Source: Kiritimatiellia bacterium
Lineage (GTDB): Bacteria; Verrucomicrobiota; Kiritimatiellia; UBA8416; JABMPJ01
DNA length: 64,000 bases
Direction of reading: 5' to 3'
Assembly (NCBI GenBank): GCA_030745755.1
Contig: JASLOA010000038.1
Coordinates: forward strand, 1-64,000
The first letter of the stretch is position 1, and each line of letters begins with the position of its first letter. A program made the translations under genes and the position numbers. The notes below the pieces were generated by a model. The model was not told the DNA's origin and did no database searches. It saw only the letters and a list, made by a program, of their open reading frames with translations. Below, in pieces: positions 31,040 through 38,990 of the stretch.

Positions 31040-31176
31040 ACGGTGTGTTGCCCAAATCGGAAAGCGCCTTCGGCGAGATGCTTCGGCAAGCTCAGCATGA
31101 CAGTTCTCTAAGGAATTCGACTATCCCAAGAGTGTCATCCCGAGCGAAGTCGAGGGATCTCCTTTTGGGCAACACT
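31040..31176. repeat. REPIN-like inverted pair (L-R) with ACGGTGTGTTGCCCAAA/TTTGGGCAACACTCCGT termini
   Basis: Clearest full-length copy; terminal inverted repeats pair across the element. Confidence 0.88.
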
Positions 31177-31200
31177 CCGTTGAAGAGAGACCGCGAGGCT

Positions 31201-31920
31201 ATGAGAAGGTCGGCAAACATACTAGGGATTATCGTGGCGACATTCGCCGCGACCGCCCTCTCTGTTCCAGTGCTGGAGCAGCCGGGCAAGGAAGGCGAAC
31301 TGATGCAGGGCTTCAAAGAGGCGCTGAAGAAGGAGGCGAAGGTGAAAGAGAGTCGCGGCGGTGAGTGGTCCCCACATCTGACCGATAAGGAGAAGGAAGT
31401 CCTGTTCGCCATCGCAACGGACACGCTGAACTGGTGTGTGGCGGGGCGCAAAGGTGCGTTTGACAGAGGCGCCTATGTCTTGACCGACAAGCTGAAGATC
31501 CCGATGGCCACGTTTGTCACGCTGAAGATCGGGGGGCGCCTGCGCGGCTGTATCGGGTCGCTGGCGCCGGCGGCACCGCTCTACGAGTCTGTCCACGACA
31601 ATGCGGTGAATGCATCCCTGAACGACTACCGCTTTCGCCCGGTGCGGGCGGAAGAGCTGGCGAAGATCGACGTGCATATTTCCATCCTCAGTCCCATCGT
31701 CGATATTGCCTCCATCGATGAGTTCAAGCTCGGCGAACACGGCATCATTCTTCGCAAAGGCATGAATCGCGCCGTCTACCTGCCCGAGGTAGCCGTGGAA
31801 CAGAAGTGGACCGTCGAACAGACCCTCTCATCCCTCAGCCAGAAAGCCGGTATGTCAGCGGACGCGTGGCGCGAAGGCGCAAGTTTTCAGGTGTTTTCGA
31901 GTGTAGTGTTGGAGAAGTAG
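31201..31920 (+). CDS. AMMECR1-domain protein with N-terminal signal-like segment
   Basis: FVTLKIGGRLRGCIGSLAPAAPLYESVHDNAVNASLNDYRFRPVRAEEL; N-terminus MRRSANILGIIVATFAATALSVPVLEQP. Confidence 0.88.
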   Translation: MRRSANILGIIVATFAATALSVPVLEQPGKEGELMQGFKEALKKEAKVKESRGGEWSPHLTDKEKEVLFAIATDTLNWCVAGRKGAFDRGAYVLTDKLKIPMATFVTLKIGGRLRGCIGSLAPAAPLYESVHDNAVNASLNDYRFRPVRAEELAKIDVHISILSPIVDIASIDEFKLGEHGIILRKGMNRAVYLPEVAVEQKWTVEQTLSSLSQKAGMSADAWREGASFQVFSSVVLEK

Positions 31921-31932
31921 GTGTTGCGAGAA

Positions 31933-32013
31933 GCGGCCCACGCGGAGCGCGGGCCCTGCCCGGGGCGTGGGCGAGTCGATGGCGGGGTAGGGTCCGCGCT
32001 CCGCGCGGACCGC
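31933..32013. repeat. Palindromic element (family 2)
   Basis: GCGGCCCACGCGGAGCGCGGGCCCTGCCC ... GGGGTAGGGTCCGCGCTCCGCGCGGACCGC. Confidence 0.82.
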
Positions 32014-32031
32014 AGAACAGCCGAAGAAGCC

Positions 32032-34419
32032 ATGAAACGCATCCTGCGATCAATGTTCGGTGTCGGATTCCTCTCCGTGCTGGTGCAGGTGACGCTCTTG
32101 CGCGAGATGCTGGTCGTGTTCCAGGGCAATGAACTCAGCTTCGGCACCATCATGGCGTGCTGGCTGCTGTGCGTTGGGGTGGGGGCCTCGGGGGCACGGT
32201 TGTTGCGCCGTGACAGCCGCTTTCTGGCATGGACCCGCCATCTGCTCACCTTGTTGCCGGTTGCCGTGGCCTGCGTCTTTCCCTTTCAAGTCTGGCTGTT
32301 GCGCAGTGTACGTCTCCTCCTTGGAGTGGGGGCGGGTGAATACGTCCCGTTTGTACGGATGCTGGGTGCGGTGTTTCTGACCTGTCTGCCCTCCTGTGCG
32401 GCAATAGGGCTGTTCTTTCCTCTCGCCTGCGAGTGGGGTGTGAAGGATCGACGACGTGTGGATGAGGACGTGGCCGGCTCAGTCAGTCGGGTCTACACGG
32501 CTGAAGCGGTCGGCAGCATGTTGGGCGGCGTGGTGCTGACCTTTCTACTGTTGCCCCGGCTCACCCCACTGCAGGTGGTGGCTGTTGGCGGTGTCGTTGG
32601 CCTCCTGGCCGGTGGCGCGGCAGCGCCGTGGACTGCCCTCCGCTGGCTGTTGCGGTCGCTGGCGGTTCTGCTGGTGATAGGCTTCGTCGCAACGAATGGA
32701 CTGGCACTGTGGGAGGCACGCTTCGTTCAGCGACGCTGGGAAGGCTTTGGTGTAGTCGAGCAACGCAAGTCCGGGCCGTCCTCGGTACGGCTGGTAGACT
32801 CGCTCGATACGGTCTATCAGAACGTCGCGCTCTCTGAGATCCATGGTCAGTACGCTCTATATGGGGACGGCAAATTGCAGTTCGTCTTTCCTGACGAGAT
32901 AGGCGACGAGCACCGCATTCACCCCCTCATGGGTATGTATCCCCGGGGCCGCCGTGTGCTGGTCCTGGGCGGTAACCCGGTGGGCGATATCCCGCAGCTT
33001 CTGAAGTACCCCGTAGAAGAGCTGGTCTTCGTTGATCTGGACCCCGGTGTCGTTGAGCTGGTTCGGCGTGTGGCGCCCCGTGCGGTGGATCAGGCCCTGC
33101 TGGACCCACGCGTCACCCACGTGATGGGTGATGGGGTGCGCTACGTGCGACAGGACGCCGGACCGTTCGATGTCATCCTTGTCAACGCCCCCGAGCCCTC
33201 AACATCGGGAGCCAATCGCTTCTACACGGTCGAGTTCTATGAGAGCTTGCGGCGGATTCTCTCGCGCGGTGGCATCATGATTACGAGTGTGTCGGTATCC
33301 GTGAGGCTTCAAGCCGAGGCACAGGGCGCCGGTGGTGTCGTTTACCAGGCACTACAGCGTGTGTTTCCGGTTGTGAAAGCAACGGCAGGGGCGCGCAGTT
33401 GGCTCGTTGCAGGTGCGGAGACCACGCTGCCCGATGGTTCGCCACGGATTACGTTCGACCGTCAGACCCTCTACGATCGCAGCCGTGCGGCGAAGATTGA
33501 GACGACCTTTTTCCAGCCCGAGTGGTTCCTGGGTGCTGACGAGATCGACCCGGCAAAGACCGCGTTTGTCGAGCAGCGTTTCCGGGACGCCGAGGTGAAG
33601 GCGAATCGCGTCACACGGCCGGCCGCCTGTTTCGCCAACCTGAAGCTCTGGAGCCGGTTCAGCGGATCGGGCCTGGCGCGGGTACTGGGCAGCGTGGAAC
33701 GGTTGCATCCCGGCCGTGTGGAGGCTGCCATGCTTGGAGCCGGATGTCTGCTGCTCCTTGGAGGCTGGTTGCTGCGTCTGGGGGGCGACGAGCGGGCATG
33801 GGGTGGATGGGTGCGTGGACTGAGCGGTGTGGTTCTGGCTGCGATCGGATTTTTCAGTATGGCGATGGAGGTGCTGCTGGTAATGGCCTTCCAGGGCCTC
33901 TACGGCACGGTCTACTCCCGTATGGGATTCATCGTGGCGGCCTTCATGCTGGGGCTCGTGGTGGGCGCTCCCACAGGGCGACGTCTCTGTCGACGCGGTG
34001 TCACCTGGGCCTGGCGAGGCCTGTTTGCCATCCTGGCCGTGCTGCTTCTTGATGCGCTCGCCGTGCCACACATCATGGTCGTGGCCTACCGCTCCCTGGG
34101 ACATCTCTTCTGGGGCACGGCTTTTGAGATCGGCTTCTACATTCAGGTCGCGGTTCTGGGCTTCCTGACCGGGGCAGCCTTCCCCCCTGCCAATATGATC
34201 TTCACAGAAAATGGCGGTTCACTTGGTGCCGCGAGCGCCATCACCGATGCCTCCGACCACCTCGGCGCCGCCCTCGGCGCCCTCCTCGTCGGCGTCGTTC
34301 TGCTGCCCGTCCTCGGCGTGGACGGCGCGTGCCGGTTAATGGCGGCCCTGATGCTGACCGCCCTGATGACCCTCGCCGCTGCGTACATCTGCCGCCGGTC
34401 ATTGAGTATCCAGGCCTGA
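32032..34419 (+). CDS. Membrane-embedded spermidine synthase-like protein (fused TM/aminopropyltransferase fold)
   Basis: Multiple TM segments surrounding VLVLGGNPVGDIPQLLKYPVEELVFVDLDPGVVELVRR...DPRVTHVMGDGVRYVRQDAGPFDVILVNAPEP; start MKRILRSMFGVGF. Confidence 0.82.
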   Translation: MKRILRSMFGVGFLSVLVQVTLLREMLVVFQGNELSFGTIMACWLLCVGVGASGARLLRRDSRFLAWTRHLLTLLPVAVACVFPFQVWLLRSVRLLLGVGAGEYVPFVRMLGAVFLTCLPSCAAIGLFFPLACEWGVKDRRRVDEDVAGSVSRVYTAEAVGSMLGGVVLTFLLLPRLTPLQVVAVGGVVGLLAGGAAAPWTALRWLLRSLAVLLVIGFVATNGLALWEARFVQRRWEGFGVVEQRKSGPSSVRLVDSLDTVYQNVALSEIHGQYALYGDGKLQFVFPDEIGDEHRIHPLMGMYPRGRRVLVLGGNPVGDIPQLLKYPVEELVFVDLDPGVVELVRRVAPRAVDQALLDPRVTHVMGDGVRYVRQDAGPFDVILVNAPEPSTSGANRFYTVEFYESLRRILSRGGIMITSVSVSVRLQAEAQGAGGVVYQALQRVFPVVKATAGARSWLVAGAETTLPDGSPRITFDRQTLYDRSRAAKIETTFFQPEWFLGADEIDPAKTAFVEQRFRDAEVKANRVTRPAACFANLKLWSRFSGSGLARVLGSVERLHPGRVEAAMLGAGCLLLLGGWLLRLGGDERAWGGWVRGLSGVVLAAIGFFSMAMEVLLVMAFQGLYGTVYSRMGFIVAAFMLGLVVGAPTGRRLCRRGVTWAWRGLFAILAVLLLDALAVPHIMVVAYRSLGHLFWGTAFEIGFYIQVAVLGFLTGAAFPPANMIFTENGGSLGAASAITDASDHLGAALGALLVGVVLLPVLGVDGACRLMAALMLTALMTLAAAYICRRSLSIQA

Positions 34420-34446
34420 ACAACCCCCCCTCGGCATCTGCCAACC

Positions 34447-35568
34447 CTATACCCACACGCCCGGGATAGTCTGTCCGCACTTTGGGCAGGCGCCGTTTTG
34501 GATGGTCTGTGAGCGCACGACGTGGCCGTAGCGTTCGACGAGAGGGGCTTTGCAGGCGGGGCAGGTGGTGTTCTCGCCGCGCGTGCCGGGCATGTTGCCG
34601 GCGTAGACGAAGTTGAGTCCTTCGGCCCGCGCGGTTTCTCCCGCAAGCTGGATGGTCCTGGCCGGGGTGCGCGGGAGGTGGCGGATCTTGTAGGCGGGGT
34701 GGAAGCGGGTGAAGAAGAGGGGAACGTTGGGGCCCAGTTCCCTGGCAATCCAGGCGGCCATGCGTTTGATCTCGTCCATGTTATCGTTCAGCGTGGGGAT
34801 CAGCAGTACAACAATCTCAGTCCAGACCTCCAGCTCGGTCAGCAGCTTGAGCGTGTTAAGGACCGGCTGTAGCTTTCCTTCGCAGTGATCGCCATAGAAG
34901 GCCTGTGAGAAGGCTTTCAGGTCGACTTTCATGGCGGTCAGATACGGGGCCAACTGCTTGAGCGGCTTGGCCCCGATATATCCGTTGCTAACCACCACGT
35001 TGCCGAGCCCGGCATCTTTCACGGCCTTGGCGCAGTCGAGCATGTATTCGAAGAAGATGGTGGGCTCGCTGTAGGTGTAGGCGACGGTCCGGCAGTGGGC
35101 ACGCCGGGCGAGCCTGGCGATCATGGCGGGTGACACATAGCGGGCCGGTATCTCCTCGGGGCGTTTCTGTGAGATGTCCCAGTTCTGACAGAAGGTGCAG
35201 TGAATATTGCAGCCGGCGGTGGCGATCGAAAAGGAGCGCGACCCGGGATAGACATGGAAGAGGGGCTTCTTCTCGATCGGATCGCTGTTCATTGAAACCG
35301 GGCGACCGTAAACGAGGGTGACGTATTCCCCGTTCCTGTTCTCACGCACACCGCACTCACCGCGTTCACCCGGCTCGGCGGTACAGTGAATAGGGCAAAG
35401 GTCACATTCGACTATCTGCGGCCCTGTGGCATGCCAGTACAAGGCTTCGCGCACGAAGGTGTCGTGCGGGTCCGCCGCAGGGGCGGCCCCCAGGGCCGAC
35501 CCCGCTGCCGCCATCCCGGCACCGGCCATGAACCGGCGGCGAGTGCAGGTTGTGCAGGTGGCTGTCAT
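34447..35568 (-). CDS. AmmeMemoRadiSam-type radical SAM enzyme with Tat-like signal
   Basis: TRRRFMAGAGMAAAGSALGAAPAA; CxxxCxxC in ATAGCNIHCTFCQNWDIS; C-terminal CPAC...CPKC. Confidence 0.85.
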   Translation of the reverse strand: MTATCTTCTRRRFMAGAGMAAAGSALGAAPAADPHDTFVREALYWHATGPQIVECDLCPIHCTAEPGERGECGVRENRNGEYVTLVYGRPVSMNSDPIEKKPLFHVYPGSRSFSIATAGCNIHCTFCQNWDISQKRPEEIPARYVSPAMIARLARRAHCRTVAYTYSEPTIFFEYMLDCAKAVKDAGLGNVVVSNGYIGAKPLKQLAPYLTAMKVDLKAFSQAFYGDHCEGKLQPVLNTLKLLTELEVWTEIVVLLIPTLNDNMDEIKRMAAWIARELGPNVPLFFTRFHPAYKIRHLPRTPARTIQLAGETARAEGLNFVYAGNMPGTRGENTTCPACKAPLVERYGHVVRSQTIQNGACPKCGQTIPGVWV

Positions 35569-35769
35569 GGAGACAGCTTAGCACAATGAGGGGAGAGAGT
35601 ACGAGTAGGAGCACGAGTAAGAGGGATATTCCTTCGTTCCCTTACTCTTTGATCTCTTTCCCTCCTCAGAACTTACCCCAGTGGTCAGGAGCAATGATGC
35701 AGAAATGACGCAAACAGGGCTCGATCTCATTTTGGAAAGTGAGGCGGGGACATATGCGTATGGTGTGTT

Positions 35770-35845
35770 GGAGATGCCTCGGCTGGGCTCGGCATGACAG
35801 AGAAGCTTTGGAAGATGTCATCCCGAGCGAAGCCGAGGGATCTCC
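35770..35845. repeat. REPIN-like inverted pair (unit L-R)
   Basis: ggagatgcctcggctgggctcggcatgaca ... tgtcatcccgagcgaagccgagggatctcc. Confidence 0.85.
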
Positions 35846-35943
35846 TGTCTTCCCGAATGCCAAGAACTGGGGTTCTTCCATGATTGATTTCAGGCCTGAA
35901 TCCCGCTACGTTGCGGGCCTATTTACTCAACAGGGGGTTTACG

Positions 35944-37470
35944 GTGGCTAAGAAGCAGAAGACGGCGATCAGTCCGACACGGGCGGCAGACTATCCGGAG
36001 TGGTATCAGCAGGTGGTACGCGCGGCCGAGCTGGCGGAGACCAGCGCGGTGCGTGGCTGCATGGTGATTCGGCCATGGGGCTACGCTGTCTGGGAGAACA
36101 TCCGCGATGGGCTCGACGGCAAGTTCAAGGCTACCGGGCATGTGAATGCCTATTTTCCGCTCTTCATTCCTCTGAGCTTCCTGGAGAAGGAAGCCGAACA
36201 TGTCGAGGGGTTTGCCAAGGAGTGCGCGGTGGTTACCCATCACCGTCTTGAGGCCGGTCCCGACGGGGGGCTTGTCCCTTCCGGAGAACTGGAGGAGCCG
36301 CTCGTGGTGCGCCCGACCTCCGAGACCATTATCGGGGCTACCTACGCCAAGTGGGTACAGAGCTATCGTGACCTGCCGATCTTGATCAACCAGTGGGCCA
36401 ACGTGGTGCGCTGGGAGATGCGTACGCGGCTCTTTCTGCGCACGGCCGAGTTTCTGTGGCAGGAAGGGCACACCGCGCATGAAACGCGCGAAGAGGCATG
36501 GGACGAAACACTCAAGATTCTGGAGGTCTACAAGACCTTTGCAGAAGAATACATGGCCATGCCGGTGCTGACAGGTGAGAAGACAGCCGGTGAGCGTTTC
36601 CCCGGCGCTGACAACACGCTCTGCATCGAGGCGATGATGCAGGACCGCAAGGCGTTGCAGGCGGGCACAAGCCATTTCCTGGGGCAGAGCTTTGCAGAGG
36701 CCTCGGGTATCCAGTTCCAGACACGTGATGGCGAGGTCGAGCATGCCTGGACCACGTCATGGGGCGTATCGACGCGTCTGATTGGCGGTTTGATCATGGT
36801 GCATGCGGACGACAACGGCATGGTGGTACCGCCGCGCCTGGCGCCGTCGCACGTGGCGATCCTGCCGATCTACCGCAAAGAAGAGGAAAAGGACGCTGTA
36901 CTGGACTATTGCGAAACACTCGCGGCGTCTCTGCGTGAGGTGACCTATCGTGGCAAGCCGCTGGGCGTGGAGCTGGATACGCGGGATATGAATGCGGGCG
37001 AGAAGGGCTGGAGCTGGGTCAAGAAAGGCATCCCCGTAACGGTTGAAGTAGGGCCGCGGGATATGGCCAGCGGTTCGGTCTATGTCGGGCGGCGCGACCG
37101 CGAACGGAACGAGCGCTACGGCCAGCCAAAGGATGAATTCGTGGCAGGAGTCGTGGACCTTCTTGAAGATATCCAGGCCTCACTCTTTGCCCGCGCCAAG
37201 GCGTTCATGGACGAGCACACCCAGGCCATTGATGACTGGGATACCTTCACGGCATTCTTTACGCCTGAGAACACGGACAAGCCCGAGATCCACGGTGGCT
37301 TCGCCATGTCGCACTGGTGCGATGGGGATGCGTGCGAGCAAAAGATCAACGACGAGCTCAAGGTGACGATCCGCTGCATCCCGACCGATCGCGCGGAGAG
37401 CGGCCCCGGCGCCTGTGTGGCGTGCGGCAAGCCGAGTGCGGGCAGGGTCGTATTCGCCAAGTCGTACTAG
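35944..37470 (+). CDS. proS: Prolyl-tRNA synthetase (archaeal/eukaryotic-type, no insertion domain)
   Basis: GTG start VAKKQKTAISPTRAADYPEWY; PTSETIIGATYAKWVQSYRDLPILINQWANVVRWEMRTRLFLRTAEFLWQEGHTAH. Confidence 0.95.
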   Translation: MAKKQKTAISPTRAADYPEWYQQVVRAAELAETSAVRGCMVIRPWGYAVWENIRDGLDGKFKATGHVNAYFPLFIPLSFLEKEAEHVEGFAKECAVVTHHRLEAGPDGGLVPSGELEEPLVVRPTSETIIGATYAKWVQSYRDLPILINQWANVVRWEMRTRLFLRTAEFLWQEGHTAHETREEAWDETLKILEVYKTFAEEYMAMPVLTGEKTAGERFPGADNTLCIEAMMQDRKALQAGTSHFLGQSFAEASGIQFQTRDGEVEHAWTTSWGVSTRLIGGLIMVHADDNGMVVPPRLAPSHVAILPIYRKEEEKDAVLDYCETLAASLREVTYRGKPLGVELDTRDMNAGEKGWSWVKKGIPVTVEVGPRDMASGSVYVGRRDRERNERYGQPKDEFVAGVVDLLEDIQASLFARAKAFMDEHTQAIDDWDTFTAFFTPENTDKPEIHGGFAMSHWCDGDACEQKINDELKVTIRCIPTDRAESGPGACVACGKPSAGRVVFAKSY

Positions 37471-37485
37471 GATTGCAAACAGGCG

Positions 37486-37619
37486 GGTAGGGCGCGGCGT
37501 CCCGCCGCGCCGCGATCATGGGATGGGCATGTCTGCGGCAGGAGTGGGCAAGGCGAAGGACTGCCTCAAGCCATGCGCTCCGCCTTGCGCACGGCGCGGC
37601 GGGGACGCCGCGCCCTACC
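37486..37619. repeat. Palindromic element (family 2)
   Basis: GGTAGGGCGCGGCGTCCCGCCGCGCCG ... CGGCGCGGCGGGGACGCCGCGCCCTACC between convergent proS and tadA-like. Confidence 0.88.
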
Positions 37620-37648
37620 TAGCCGCCGGTGTTGCCGCGCTCTGCGGC

Positions 37649-38128
37649 CTATCGCCTCGCCCGGAAGAACCCCTGCAGTATCTCTCGACACTGGTCCTCC
37701 ATCACCCCCGTCACGACCTCGCAGCGGTGGTTGAGGTCGGGGTGGTCGAGGATGTTGAACACCGACAACGCGCCACCGCGCTTCGGATCGGGTACGCCGT
37801 AGACGACGGTCGGCACGCGTGCCAGCACGATTCCCCCGGCACACATGGGGCAGGGCTCTTTCGTGACGTAGAGGATTGTGTCGGTCAGGCGCCAGTCGCC
37901 GATGGTGGAGGCGGCCTGTGTGATGGCGATCATCTCGGCATGTGCGGTAGGGTCGCGCAGCAGTTCGGTCTGGTTATGGGCCCGGCCAAGTATGGCGCCG
38001 ACGGGCATCTCGCGATCCTCCGCCGTATTGATGATGATGCAGCCGGCCGGTACCTCCTCTGCCGCCGCGGCCTTTTCCGCCTCCTTCAGCGCCAAGGTCA
38101 TGAAATGCTCGTGTCCACGTAGTGTCAT
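37649..38128 (-). CDS. Nucleoside/tRNA-adenosine deaminase family protein (TadA-like)
   Basis: TAHAEMIAI and EPCPMCAGGIVLARV zinc deaminase motifs. Confidence 0.85.
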   Translation of the reverse strand: MTLRGHEHFMTLALKEAEKAAAAEEVPAGCIIINTAEDREMPVGAILGRAHNQTELLRDPTAHAEMIAITQAASTIGDWRLTDTILYVTKEPCPMCAGGIVLARVPTVVYGVPDPKRGGALSVFNILDHPDLNHRCEVVTGVMEDQCREILQGFFRARR

Positions 38129-38175
38129 ACCGGGGATGGTAGCCGAACAAGTGGGGGCCGTGCATCTGTTTTCTG

Positions 38176-38426
38176 GATAACGTTCAAATGTTCGGTGGCG
38201 TGGCCCCCTGCCGGCTCGCCCGGCAGGAGCCAAAAGCTTATCGGCCACTGCAGTCAGAGTGTATCCCGCAGCGGCTGGTGAGGCGCGAGAAAGAGGCCGT
38301 AGGGCAAGGCTCGCGCAAACCAGCCGCGGGGCTACTTGAGTCCTTATCTTGGCCTTTAGGCTGATTCACCTGCCAGACGAGCTGGCAGGGGTCGAGAAGC
38401 CCAGCCGTCGGGATTTGAACGTTATC
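38176..38426. mobile_element. MITE-like non-autonomous element (14-bp perfect TIR, 8-bp TSD)
   Basis: TIRs GATAACGTTCAAAT (38176-38189) / ATTTGAACGTTATC (38413-38426); flanking direct repeats GTTTTCTG at 38168-38175 and 38427-38434; internal hairpins. Confidence 0.8.
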
Positions 38427-38464
38427 GTTTTCTGCGGCCTTTACTGTCAGGACTATGGTGCGGC

Positions 38465-38572
38465 GGAGATGCTTCGGCTGCGCTCAGCATGACAGAAAGC
38501 CCTGGGAGAGTGTCATCCCGCCTGCCCGCCATAGCCCATCGGGCGACGGCGGGAGCTTGCCGAGGGATCTCC
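38465..38572. repeat. REPIN-like inverted pair (L-R) with nested insert
   Basis: ggagatgcttcggctgcgctcagcatgaca ... tgtcatcccgCCTGCCCGCCATAGCCCATCGGGCGACGGCGGGagcttgccgagggatctcc. Confidence 0.85.
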
Positions 38573-38676
38573 TATTCGACGGACAGCTCAGAACGGGGTA
38601 AATCTACCCCATTATCTCTTTACAGCCTATTATCGCTTCGCTAGTTTGATATTTCTATCTGTAGAAGTGACGCACT

Positions 38677-38949
38677 ATGAAACATCGCGACAAAATTGTG
38701 GATGTGTTCTGTCAGGTCACCGATCCTGTCGAGATGGACCGGTTCCTGGGGGAGATTCTAACCGAGGCGGAGCGGCACGATCTGGCATTGCGCTGGAAGC
38801 TGATGGAGATGATCGAAGACGGTATGTCGCAGCGTGAGGTAGCCGCCGCGCTTGGTATCAGTCTCTGCAAGATCACGCGCGGCTCCCGCGTGCTCAAGAA
38901 GCGCGGGTCCGTATGTCGCAATCTAATCAAACAGCACAGCCATGAATAA
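38677..38949 (+). CDS. trpR: TrpR-family repressor
   Basis: ILTEAERHDLALRWKLMEMIEDGMSQREVAAALGISLCKITRGSRVLK. Confidence 0.88.
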   Translation: MKHRDKIVDVFCQVTDPVEMDRFLGEILTEAERHDLALRWKLMEMIEDGMSQREVAAALGISLCKITRGSRVLKKRGSVCRNLIKQHSHE

Positions 38950-38990
38950 CCGGCCGCAGGCCGTAGTTCGCATCAAACCAAGGAGGGAAT

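Noticed and set aside
33352-34104. 250-aa minus-strand ORF inside the spermidine-synthase-like gene
   Set aside because: Low-complexity antisense translation, no family resemblance.
38176-38426. Element as an integron attC site
   Set aside because: The ends (GATAAC.../...GTTATC) loosely recall attC core sites, but 251 bp is long for attC, the cores do not fit RYYYAAC/GTTRRRY well, and the exact 8-bp flanking duplication favours transposition.
38176-38426. Element as a tRNA or tmRNA gene
   Set aside because: No acceptor/CCA, anticodon arm or T-loop pattern.
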